Positions 42,860-52,187 of a DNA stretch of 64,000 nt are shown piece by piece. Within the stretch, counting starts at the first letter, position 1, and each line of letters starts with the position of its first letter. The DNA lies in contig NC_047073.1 in the NCBI RefSeq assembly GCF_902459465.1, forward strand, positions 4,154,001 through 4,218,000, written 5' to 3'. The position numbers and the translations under genes were made by a program. Origin of the DNA: Asterias rubens (taxonomy: Eukaryota > Echinodermata > Asteroidea > Forcipulatida > Asteriidae). The notes under the pieces are model-generated. The model was given only the letters and a program-made list of their open reading frames with translations, was not told where the DNA came from and searched no databases.

Positions 42860-43200
42860 ACTTCAATAAATAGAGTGACGTCACAGAAATAGTTTAATCG
42901 AAGTTATAGTCTTGCAGTGTTCATTAACGCGTGTTCATTGTGTACGGCATGGTCATGCATTTATAAGACCCATACCTGGCACAGGTGAAAGATTTGTAAA
43001 ATAAATTTAAATAAAAAATAATTTACACTTTCATCAATAGAGTGACGTCACAGAAATAGTTTAGTCGAAGTTAAAATATATTATTTTGTGCACACGTGTA
43101 CATTAACGTCACAAGAGCCTCGCCATTGTGTTGTGTACGGCATGGTAATGCATTCATAGACCTGGCACATCAATAGAGTGACGTCACAGAAATAGTTCAA
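42860..43200. repeat. Three-unit tandem repeat, each with a TGACGTCA site
   Basis: AATAGAGTGACGTCACAGAA at about 42868, 43036 and 43172, followed by ATAGTTTAATCGAAGTT. Each carries a palindromic CRE-like octamer (42876-42883, 43043-43050, 43179-43186). An inverted relic lies near 33085-33110. Confidence 0.75.
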
Positions 43201-43226
43201 TCGAAATTACATTCGTCACATAGCAC

Positions 43227-43385
43227 CAGGACCCAATATAATAGAGCTGCTTAAGCACAAAAATAAGCTAATCACATCTAAAGTTATGCTAACCACAATA
43301 TGGTCACCAGCCAAAATATAATTTAACATGTAAAATTCGTTTTGGGGTTTCCAGCTCATTGCTAAGCAGGGATTTTATATATAAG
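43227..43385. mobile_element. 'TGCTTAGCA' MITE family E, degenerate copy
   Basis: GGACCCAATATAATAGAGCT start with GCTTAAGCACAAAAATAAGC and an inverted TTGCTAAGCAGGG at the right. Confidence 0.5.
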
Positions 43386-43819
43386 CAATGTTAGCTTAAA
43401 TTTGGGATGTTGGTACTGTTTGTAAAACAAAACACAATGGCCACATATTTTCATTAAACTTGCAATGTTTGAAGATGATGAAAGTAGAAAGCTATTACCG
43501 TAAGATGTAACTTGCTGATGTGCTATATAGTTTTTTGGAAAGAGTCAGAACAATGTCACGGACAAAATTTTCGTCTCAGTTAAAACGTGTTTTTAAATGC
43601 GAAAACATGTTATTTGTTGTGACTTGTTTGACCCATTTTTCGAAAATTTCAGCACCCCATCAAACATTTTTTAAGGGAAGCTTTCTACTTTATCAATATA
43701 CATTTCTGCTAAGTAAAAATTAGCAGGATACCAGTCGTTGATGGTACATGTTAGATTTCATTCATATTAGTATAGTAACCATCTAGCGTACTCTTGATGG
43801 TTGTGTTCAAACAGCTCTC

Positions 43820-44210
43820 TTAAAGGAACACGTTGCCTTGGATCGGACGAGTTGGTCTATGAAAAGCGTTTGAAACCTATTGTTATGAAATGCATATGGA
43901 TAGAAAGGTGTTTTAAATGTAGAATATAATGATCCACACAAGTATCACTCAATATTGCACGGTTTTTATTTTACGTCGCGAACTAACACGACCGGCCATT
44001 TATGTGAGTCAAATTTTTGACCCCCATAAATGGCCGACCGTGTTTGTCGACAGGGTAAAACGAAAACCGCGCAATTTCGAGGCATATTTGTGTAGATCAT
44101 TGTATTCTACTTTTACATCATTTTTCTAACCATACCGATTTTATAACAAACGGTTACATAGCGCTTTTCAAAGACCAACTCGACCGATCCAAGGCAACGT
44201 GTTCCTTTAA
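43820..44210. mobile_element. Hairpin MITE family B, copy 4 (full length)
   Basis: TTAAAGGAACACGTTGCCTT and its inverse at the right end; centre mostly intact. Confidence 0.9.
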
Positions 44211-44216
44211 ATTTGG

Positions 44217-44420
44217 CCTTCTTGGTCAAATTTATGTTAGCTGCACAACAAGTGGCTAAGCAAAAGCATTATTATATATGCTTACCGGATTAAGATTACC
44301 AGCCAAATTACCAGGTCAAATGTAACATTTGTGGTTGGTGTCCAGCTTACTTTGGCAAAACAGAAACTTGTTTAGCAATATTATTGTCTGCTGAAGCATG
44401 CTCTATAAAAAATGGGCCCT
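44217..44420. mobile_element. 'TGCTTAGCA' MITE family E, degenerate copy
   Basis: Contains GCACAACAAGTGGCTAAGCA and, inverted, AATGGGCCC at the right. Abuts the family B element. Confidence 0.45.
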
Positions 44421-44989
44421 TATTTTGGACTCGCAAGATAAAATATAAATCAACGACTCATTTCACAACAACCAACTTTTCAGACAAAAATACTTCAAAA
44501 TAATTTTCTAATGTCATAATGAAAATCGCTAATGTCATGTTTGCAATGTGCAGATCAGTGAAAACATATGCCCAATCTTGAGTACCTTAGGTAAGATTTC
44601 AACAATCAAACTGAAATAGAAGAAATAAGTCACACAAACATCTTAAAGACATTTTGACTCAAAATGTTATGACCTTCATACTAATCATCGAAGTAAATGT
44701 AGAAAGAAAACAAGATACATGCAAAATAAAGAAATTAAAAAAGGAAGATATTTTCATACTACATACAATTTTCTAAACTTTTGTAAAGCAATCCATAAAA
44801 AAAATCATTGACACATTATAATTTGACAAAATGTGAAGATATTTTTGGCATTTCAATTACGCTTGTTGGGATTCAAAACCCATCTTTCTATGTACATTAT
44901 TAATTGTCATAACAATAAATTATTATTTTAGAATAATCTTACACTAAGTGTTTTTACAAATGTTTCTTTACCGCATAAAGTAACCAGCA
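44421..44989. other. AT-rich intergenic, 3' side of gene 5
   Basis: No gene or repeat recognised. Confidence 0.4.
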
Positions 44990-46891
44990 TTACCATTCAT
45001 GGTATGCTGTACGTTTGCCATTTTTAACCTCATTCCCAGTCGGTTTAAAGTCCCGAATATACCTACAATTCCTTAGATCATCAAAACTAGTTATCTCAGT
45101 CGTGTCCCCTACCGTGTTTTCTCCACTTATGAAATACTGAATTGCCCTTAATGAGTCCCGTCTATTCCGAGCCCGGCGAGCCGATCCGGAGTTTTTGATT
45201 TCCGGAAACATTGCGCTCTCCCTCCCCAGCTGGTGTGCCGTTGATTTTGTGCTTGTTGCCGGGGCAACATCAGAGACAGTAGCTTTGGAGATGAAGTTCA
45301 TAATATATTTCATAGCTGTTTTGCTAATCAAAGGACGTGAGATTTGAGCGACGTTATTCTGACTGGAGCTTGAAGTTCCCTCACTGGATTCACTCATTGA
45401 ATCTGTACTTTTCTTGGGACGGGTCTTGTCCACCCCTTCCAGGAGGTCACGGCGTGGGGGAACTACCTCAGACACTACCCTCCTGCGTCTTGGCGGTGAA
45501 GGTGTGAGGGGAGATGAACTCCGAGGTATTTGGTCCACGGTCACCATCTTTGATGGGGCTGATTTCTTTCGAGATTTGCCGGTCCAGTTTGAAACTTTCA
45601 GACGTACAGAGTTTGACAACCTCGGCTCTTTGTCCGTGTCGTTTTCTGGCATCACATCGAACATACAGTCTATCCCACTCGAAGGAGGAGTTGTCGGTGA
45701 GTTGCTAGGCCTATCGACAGTGAAGTTGATGAAGCTGGTGATAAGAGATGATCTGCGGACATGGAGATCACCCGGGTCGCTGCTTTCACTTGGCTTTCGG
45801 CTGTTCAGGTTGGTAAGAGCTTGCTGGAATATGGAGGAGGTGTTCGGGAGTGGGGCACGCTCTGGTAAGGAGAATGATGTTAGGAGTACATCACTCACAT
45901 CTTCTCCATCAGTTTCACTAGCGCCACTTAATGAGGATTGTTTTTTGAGCATCAAGTTGTAAGTCCTTGGGCTGCTGGAGTGTTTCTTATGGGATTTCCT
46001 CTCAGTTTTCACGGGCTCAGGTTGAGGAAAGTCTTCTTGTTCAAAAGAGGCACTTTTTCTTAGAATGGATCTGAGGGGTGTCTTTGGTGATTGCTGAGAC
46101 GACTTACCTCCTGATGATAAAAACACCTCCGAAAGTTGTTTCTCTTCGTCGTCGTGGTTTTTGTTGTTAGTTTCAAACATTCCGTTCCTGGAGCTGAGTG
46201 GAGTGTCTCTCTTTGGTGATAAAGAGATTAATGACAGTGGTTTGGTTGATCTTGGGGAGTCTTCCTCAGAGTCTGTGGACCAACTTATAGTCTTACCCAA
46301 TCTGGGAGGTCGACGAGGCGTGGGGGAATTCATTGGACTGGAGGAGCCCAATCTGGTCATGGAACGGGAGCGAAGATCACCAGGTTTTACCCTAAGACGA
46401 ACGGTATAAGGCGAGTCGTCTGAAGATACATTCTTCGGAATGGAGACGGGTGTGCTGGTTTTTGTCCTTGGCTGCGCTGAATACCTCGATGCAAAAGTTC
46501 CTTTGATTACGTGTGATTCATCCTCGAGGGATGGTGATTTGTATTTCATTCGTCTTGAGGATCTGGGTGGGCTATCAGAGATGTAACCCAAGATGTCTCT
46601 GCTTGGTGACTTTGAGGTCCGTGGTTTCCTCGGAGAATGAGGGCTTGTGGACCGCAGCCGCTCCCCTTCATCACCTGGAGCTAGGCGAAGCTTACGGCCT
46701 GGTCGTGGGCTCAATCGCATCGACTGCTCTGCCGATGGTTTGGAGGAGTTTGCGGCAGCCATGGTCCCTCCTACACTGATGTCCGGTAGTCGTATACCGG
46801 GGTTGATTTTGGTAACACTGTCCGACTGGTGGTTACTCCATACCCCGATTTTCCCAGGAACTGGCTCGGGTGGTATTATGTCACTCTCCAT
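44990..46891 (-). CDS. Tail-motif protein 5: Ser/Pro-rich protein ending in CRYIR tail (633 aa)
   Basis: Single-exon ORF with ATG at 46891 in a strong context (AACAATGG). A second strong ATG (ACCATGG, Met44, 46762) could also be used. The protein is rich in Ser, Pro, Arg and Lys with many SP and RxxS sites and no membrane segment. It matches tail-motif protein 4 in motif order, with an extra insertion around residues 250-330 (KTPLRSILRKSASFEQEDFP and KKHSSSPRTYNLMLKKQSSL). The C-terminus has RRARNRRDSLRAIQ, then ITSFDDLRNCRYIRDFKPTG (Cys609) and ends YHEW. LPDISV near the N-terminus resembles LPDIHV of protein 2. Function unknown; probably disordered and phosphorylated. Confidence 0.87.
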   Translation of the reverse strand: MESDIIPPEPVPGKIGVWSNHQSDSVTKINPGIRLPDISVGGTMAAANSSKPSAEQSMRLSPRPGRKLRLAPGDEGERLRSTSPHSPRKPRTSKSPSRDILGYISDSPPRSSRRMKYKSPSLEDESHVIKGTFASRYSAQPRTKTSTPVSIPKNVSSDDSPYTVRLRVKPGDLRSRSMTRLGSSSPMNSPTPRRPPRLGKTISWSTDSEEDSPRSTKPLSLISLSPKRDTPLSSRNGMFETNNKNHDDEEKQLSEVFLSSGGKSSQQSPKTPLRSILRKSASFEQEDFPQPEPVKTERKSHKKHSSSPRTYNLMLKKQSSLSGASETDGEDVSDVLLTSFSLPERAPLPNTSSIFQQALTNLNSRKPSESSDPGDLHVRRSSLITSFINFTVDRPSNSPTTPPSSGIDCMFDVMPENDTDKEPRLSNSVRLKVSNWTGKSRKKSAPSKMVTVDQIPRSSSPLTPSPPRRRRVVSEVVPPRRDLLEGVDKTRPKKSTDSMSESSEGTSSSSQNNVAQISRPLISKTAMKYIMNFISKATVSDVAPATSTKSTAHQLGRESAMFPEIKNSGSARRARNRRDSLRAIQYFISGENTVGDTTEITSFDDLRNCRYIRDFKPTGNEVKNGKRTAYHEW

Positions 46892-46970
46892 TGTTTTGTA
46901 TTCTCACCACACCGTGATATTCAATGAGCGTTAACCGATTACAACAAGTGAAATGAATTGAGTGACTGTT

Positions 46971-46976
46971 TATGCC
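46971..46976 (-). promoter_or_regulatory. TATA-like (CATAAA) element for tail-motif gene 5
   Basis: GGGCATAAACAG on the minus strand, about 80 bp upstream of the ATG, similar in position to the boxes of genes 1 and 4. Weak match. Confidence 0.25.
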
Positions 46977-48353
46977 CTGTTTAAACAGTTGCAAATAGTG
47001 GGGCTGGTCATCGATTTACGACACCTTAAAGCACAATAGCAAGGCCCTTGTGTACAGCGAAAATGGTGATGAGCACTTGCGTTGCCCAGTGGCGTCCCGC
47101 GGCATTATCTTTTTGTCCACATTTGCCCGAGTGTATCCTAGGTAAATAAACCGGTGACCACTCGTGCCGCACGTTGCACCATAGAGCTCTACTGACAACT
47201 TATTCAGCACACAATCTCCAGTGAATTCCCTGTGCATATGAATCCCAAGAAATCCTGTTTTGTTTGCGTAGTCGATGGGGCGTGATGGGTGGGTGTATTT
47301 CCCTGTCTCTTTCGGCGATGTAGTTACAATGACGTCCAAATCACAACAACAAATATTGGTGTAAATAAAATCATAGTGACCATGAACAAGTTTGAAGTTT
47401 TAGGTACACCTCCATAGCACCATTCTCACTACGTTTTGTGTATTAAGTTTGATCGAAGTGTGTTCCTGTTGTTACGTCATTATATAGTTCGGCTTAATCT
47501 CTCGCTCAATGGGTATGTTAAAAGGATTTAATGGGTTTCTATGGGACGGGCTGGGACCCCCTGTCTTGTCTTATTGATTGATTTTACAGTACAACATCAC
47601 AAAGAAACCAACCCGTCCCTTAAAGCGGCAGACTATTGGTGGTGTGACTTTTTCTGCGTTGGCCAATCATCGGCCTCAGTAGTATTAAAACCTTAGTGTG
47701 TAAATATTCAACGGCACTGGTTCAAATCCAGCTCGTGCCTAATTTTTTCTTTTTTTTTTAGCCTAACCACAAATGTTATTAATTAACACGGCAGGTAATG
47801 GTTGTATGGATTCTGACTAGCACCCCCGCTCAAAGATATTGACGAAATAGGGACAACTCCAACATATATAGGGCTAGATACCTCAGTTGGTAGAGCGCCG
47901 GCACGTTTATCCGGAGGTCGTTGGTTCGTTAGTTTAATGTGTGGTTTGTGAGTAAACATTCCTTGCGTCCCGTCATCACTAAAAGGTACATTCTGAAGTA
48001 CCTAGTCTTATTTCTAGATTATGTTTCTTGTTTTTGCTGTCAATGTCATAGCATGGAGTTGAACAGGTAATTGTTTAGTTCAACCGACCCTTGTTCTATC
48101 TAAAGAAAGTCGTATGTGTGAAGCTTCCTTTTAAGACTTCACAAGGGTTTTTTCTTCTTCTAATATTATGAATGCTTTCATTTGAATCCTTCACCCACAT
48201 ATGTTTACTTTGGATGTTGAAGATGAGTTACCAATTGTATGAGTAATAGATGAGTTCATTGGATTTGGAGTGAAGTGAACGATAGTGCGCCCTCAATTGG
48301 GCCTGTATGATGCAACATAAGGTTGATAAGGTTGATGCAACATAAGGTTTGTT
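46977..48353. other. Intergenic upstream of gene 5; tRNA-like SINE fragments
   Basis: At 47872-47935, GATACCTCAGTTGGTAGAGC + GCCGGCA is a tRNA-like A-box region, followed by GTCGTTGGTTCG. GGTTCAAATCCAGC at about 47720 is a B-box-like relic. These look like SINE heads. The 107-codon ORF at 47016-47339 (-) has no recognisable features. Confidence 0.45.
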
Positions 48354-48430
48354 ATTTTATGCATATGTTGAGTTACACCAACTGTGAAGGCTAGTCTTTG
48401 ACAATTACCACTAGTGTCCACTGCCTTTAA
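48354..48430. mobile_element. MITE family A, right-end fragment (copy 12)
   Basis: AGGTTTGTTATTTTATGCAT through AGTGTCCACTGCCTTTAA. Confidence 0.75.
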
Positions 48431-48717
48431 AACAATAGTTAGCTACAAAAAAAAACACCTAGTGATTTGGGGGGCCAGATACAGCTAGGCTAACGATGTC
48501 GATGCGCAGGGTTAAACAATAATGTGAGACAATTCGCCCAGTGCAATTTAATGCCCAAGTCAGAGTGAATCACAAAACACCATTTTGATTCAAAGAATTT
48601 CAATAAATTTATTTCCACATCTCTCGACGCCGAAATCTTCACAAAATAACAGTAAAATAAGCAATACTGTACATGTGTTTCCTCTTTTATCCAATGATTA
48701 AACTGTTTTTATAATTA

Positions 48718-49121
48718 TGTTCAAGGGAGAGGACACTTTCGGTAATTACTCAAAATAATTATTGGCATAAAACCTTTCTTGGTGACGAGTAATGGGGAGA
48801 GGTTGATGGTATAAAACATTGTGAGAAACGGCTCCCTCTGAAGTGCCATAGTTTTCGAGAAAGAAGTAATTTTCCACGAATTTGATTTCGAGACCTCAGA
48901 TTTAGAACTTGAGATCTCGAAATCAACCATCTAAACGCACACAACCTCGTGTGAAAAGGGTGTTTTCTCTTTCATTATTATTTTATTTCATTATCATCTC
49001 GCAACTTGAGCTAAAATTGAGCTCAAATGTTCACAGGTTTGTTATTTTATGCGTATGTAGATAATACACCAAGTGAGAAGGCTGGTCTTTGACAATTACC
49101 AATAGTGTCCAGGGTCTTTAA
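48718..49121. mobile_element. MITE family A, copy 13
   Basis: Left end mutated (TTCAAGGGAGAGGACACTTT), interior canonical, right end AGTGTCCAGGGTCTTTAA. Confidence 0.85.
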
Positions 49122-49747
49122 ATAATAATCATTATGATAATTAAAAATGCACACAATAGCCAACAGCTTGCCTGAACAAGCTAATAAACAAAGTCGTCCA
49201 GAGTTCAGTTTCGGTGTGGCAGGAGATTCCGTCACCCGGAGATACTGTGATGTGGCAAACTTTGTACACACCTCTCCTGGATAGCGCCCTCTGTTGAATA
49301 ATCCTCCTCGAACCGTTGAAAGGTGGGGTGGGGGGGGGGGGGGGGACACACATACCTAATCTCCGGGGACAAATTTCCCGTGGACACCGGTCCTCTCTCT
49401 CCGGCTCCCTGGTAACTTTCAATAACTGCCATAACCCAACTGTTCTGCTTTGTGCATACAAAATCAACCAGTATTAGTTAAATAATATCAAAATTAACTC
49501 ATTCGACATTCGATGTTAATTTCTACTATCGCAATGAAAAGTCATTTTTAGAGTTTCGGTGGTCCAGCACCGTGTAGCGAAGATATTCATTAACAAATAA
49601 TGATACAGAAATCAAGCATCGAGCCTGCACGACTAATTTAAATACTTCGACAAATCTGGGAAATATATTATATATATATATATTTTTTTTAACAGTTTCA
49701 AATAAGTGCGTCCATTTTATTCAAATAAAATAGAAGAATATAAAATC
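49122..49747. other. Intergenic with simple repeats
   Basis: Poly-G run (about 49323-49346) and (TA)n followed by poly-T near 49667-49690. The Pro-rich minus-strand ORFs arise from the G-run and are not genes. Confidence 0.45.
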
Positions 49748-49899
49748 TGGGGTGGATTTCACAAAGAGTTAGGACTAGTCTTATCTCAAGTTAGGACAAG
49801 TTACTTGTCCTAACTTAGGACTAGCCATGCATTTTGTATGTCTCCTAGGACTAGTCCTAAGTTAGGACTAGTCCTAACTCTTTTGTGAAATCGACCTCT
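49748..49899. mobile_element. Palindromic MITE 'TTAGGACTAGTCC' family, copy 3 (best preserved)
   Basis: GGTGGATTTCACAAAGAGTT at the left, GAGTTAGGACTAGTCC inverse at the right ending TTTTGTGAAATCGACC. Confidence 0.85.
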
Positions 49900-50104
49900 G
49901 AACACTTTCAAAGTAACAGGTCAATGTGTCGACCAGCAGAAGAACCTGACAACGATTAGGCCTGTACCTTCTTGCTGTTTCTGTATCTTGAAAACTAAAA
50001 CTGATTAAAAATATATTTAATGACTCAAAATAGGGTATTAAACCATGAACATTTATCAAAGTGTATGATTAATGTAATCAACGCATAATGACTGGCTTTT
50101 TATA

Positions 50105-50290
50105 AACACACGGCCCAAATGCATGTAAGCACAAAAACTTGCTGAGCGCGGACAAAGTACTGCTTAGCAGAAACTGGTTACCATCCAAAAGTCCATAAGG
50201 TTTATATTCTTATGATTGGTGTCACGCCCCATCAATGCTTAGCATAGATATTTGCTAAACAGTATTTTCTGGTTAGTAAAAAAAACCCAG
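50105..50290. mobile_element. 'TGCTTAGCA' MITE family E, degenerate copy
   Basis: GTAAGCACAAAAACTTGCTG, GCTTAGCAGAAACTGGTTAC and ATGCTTAGCATAGATATTTG are landmarks of the family. Confidence 0.5.
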
Positions 50291-50366
50291 AAATAGTGTA
50301 TAATCCATTGAACCAGAATAGCACAACGGCTGGTAAACACTGAGGCCTTTTCGATCTGCTCTCTGT

Positions 50367-50758
50367 TTAAAAGCAGTGGACACTATTGGTAATTACTCAA
50401 AATAATTAATTAGCATGTAACCTTACTTGGTAACGAGTAATGGGGAGAGGTTGATAGCATAACAAATTGTGAGAAACAGCTCCCTCTGAAGTAACGTATT
50501 TTTTGAGAAAGAAGTAATTTTCCACTGATCTGATTTCGAGACCTCGGATTTACAATTTGAGGTCTCGAAATCTAGCATCTGAAAGCAAATAACTTCTTGT
50601 GACAAAGGTGCTTTTTCTTTCATTATTATCTCGCAACTTCGATGACCGATTGAGCTCAAATTTTCACAGGTTTGTTATTTTATGCATATGTTGATATACA
50701 CCAAGTAAGAAGACTAGGTAAGTCTTTGACAAGTACTTATAGTGTCCACTGTCTTTAA
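50367..50758. mobile_element. MITE family A, copy 14
   Basis: TTAAAAGCAGTGGACACTAT left, AGTGTCCACTGTCTTTAA right. Confidence 0.85.
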
Positions 50759-51838
50759 GAACCGCCCTCTGTTTCAACCGAAATATGTACGCTTTCAATA
50801 TAATGACGGAGGCTTAAGTCAGAGCCTGCAAGCGGACCTCTTGCATAATGACGCCAATAGCCCAAACAGCGCCCTCAACGAGCACCTATCATTGGCTGAA
50901 ACTTGTGTGCGGTGCGTATACATGCGTTCGCTCGGCCCCAGCGGCCATGTCTACTGCGACGGGCCAATCGCTTGAACAGATTCTTGTTCAGGAAGTACGT
51001 CACGTATGCAGTGCATATAAATATGGCGCAGTGTGAGTGTGATGCATGATAGGACTGCGCATTATGAAACCAATGACAGTGCATGATACGTTTGCCCATC
51101 CCAGCGCCTTTGGTTAAAGCAAGGCGCTGAGGACGAGCGAAATACATGCGTGCCCGCCGCCATAGTTTGACTTGCAGATGCAAAGGTGCTGTCATAAAAG
51201 TTAACATTCTGTAAATCTAGCGGCCTTGTCACAGGAGGCAACTTTTACAAGTAACTCGGAGGCAACCAACTGCTGTGCATGCTACATGACCACTCAAGTA
51301 GCACATGAATTCCGATTAAGTGTCTTACGAGCCACTATAACAAAACGGTGAACGTGGAAATGTGGATCTTCTTGGAGAGTGTTGTTGCCTGTAAATTGCC
51401 TCGGGTGCAAGGCCAATTTGGGAAACATACAGTTTTGAAGTCTAAGTACAGTTACTGGCAAGTTTAAATCAACAACGATTTGGTTTGTTTTTGATCCTTG
51501 ACTGAAGTCTACGAGTTTTAGACTTCCTTATAACAAAGTAAGGTATACATATTGTTTTATTTTATAATACTTCATGCATTTATTATCTTCGTATAGATAT
51601 GATACAGCATGCCATTTACGTGAGCAATTATATAAACTAACTTTGAAAGTTGTATATAACAAACAGTGTTAATTTGTTTTATTTGTTCATTGTATTTATG
51701 TCCAAAGTGGAAAAAAAAACTACAAACGTTCAGCCTGTTCCGTTGAAGTTAACATAATAATGTTAATACACACAATATTCCAACGACTAAAAACATGGCA
51801 AATAAATAATCGTGCCCTCCTTCAAAATATCTAAACTC
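50759..51838. other. Intergenic, no gene called
   Basis: ORFs on both strands around 50742-51207 overlap one another and show no domain. Nothing recognised in 51200-51838. Confidence 0.35.
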
Positions 51839-52157
51839 TTAAAGGCAATGGACACTATTGGTACTTACTCACACTAACTGTAAGCAACTTGCTTGGTAAC
51901 CAGTATAGTAATGGAGAGCTGTTGATACTATAAAACATTGTGAGAGTCGGCTCCCTCTGAAGTAACTAATGTTTTTGAGAGAGAGGTTCTTTCTCACTCA
52001 AATATTATAAGACTTGAGACCTGGGGCCTTTTTTAGGTATCCGAAAGCACACAAATTTGTGTAACAACGGCGTTTTTTCTTTTTCGTTATTCTCTTGCAA
52101 CTTCGATGACCAATTGAGAAAACTTACAATTACCAAAGGTGTCCAGTGTCTTCAAGC
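51839..52157. mobile_element. MITE family A, divergent copy 15
   Basis: TTAAAGGCAATGGACACTAT left, AGGTGTCCAGTGTCTTCAA right. Lies about 30 bp 3' of the stop codon of the prostanoid-receptor-like gene, so it is probably in its 3' UTR. Confidence 0.75.
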
Positions 52158-52187
52158 AGGATCCTAAAAACGTTCTGTGAGTAGCCA

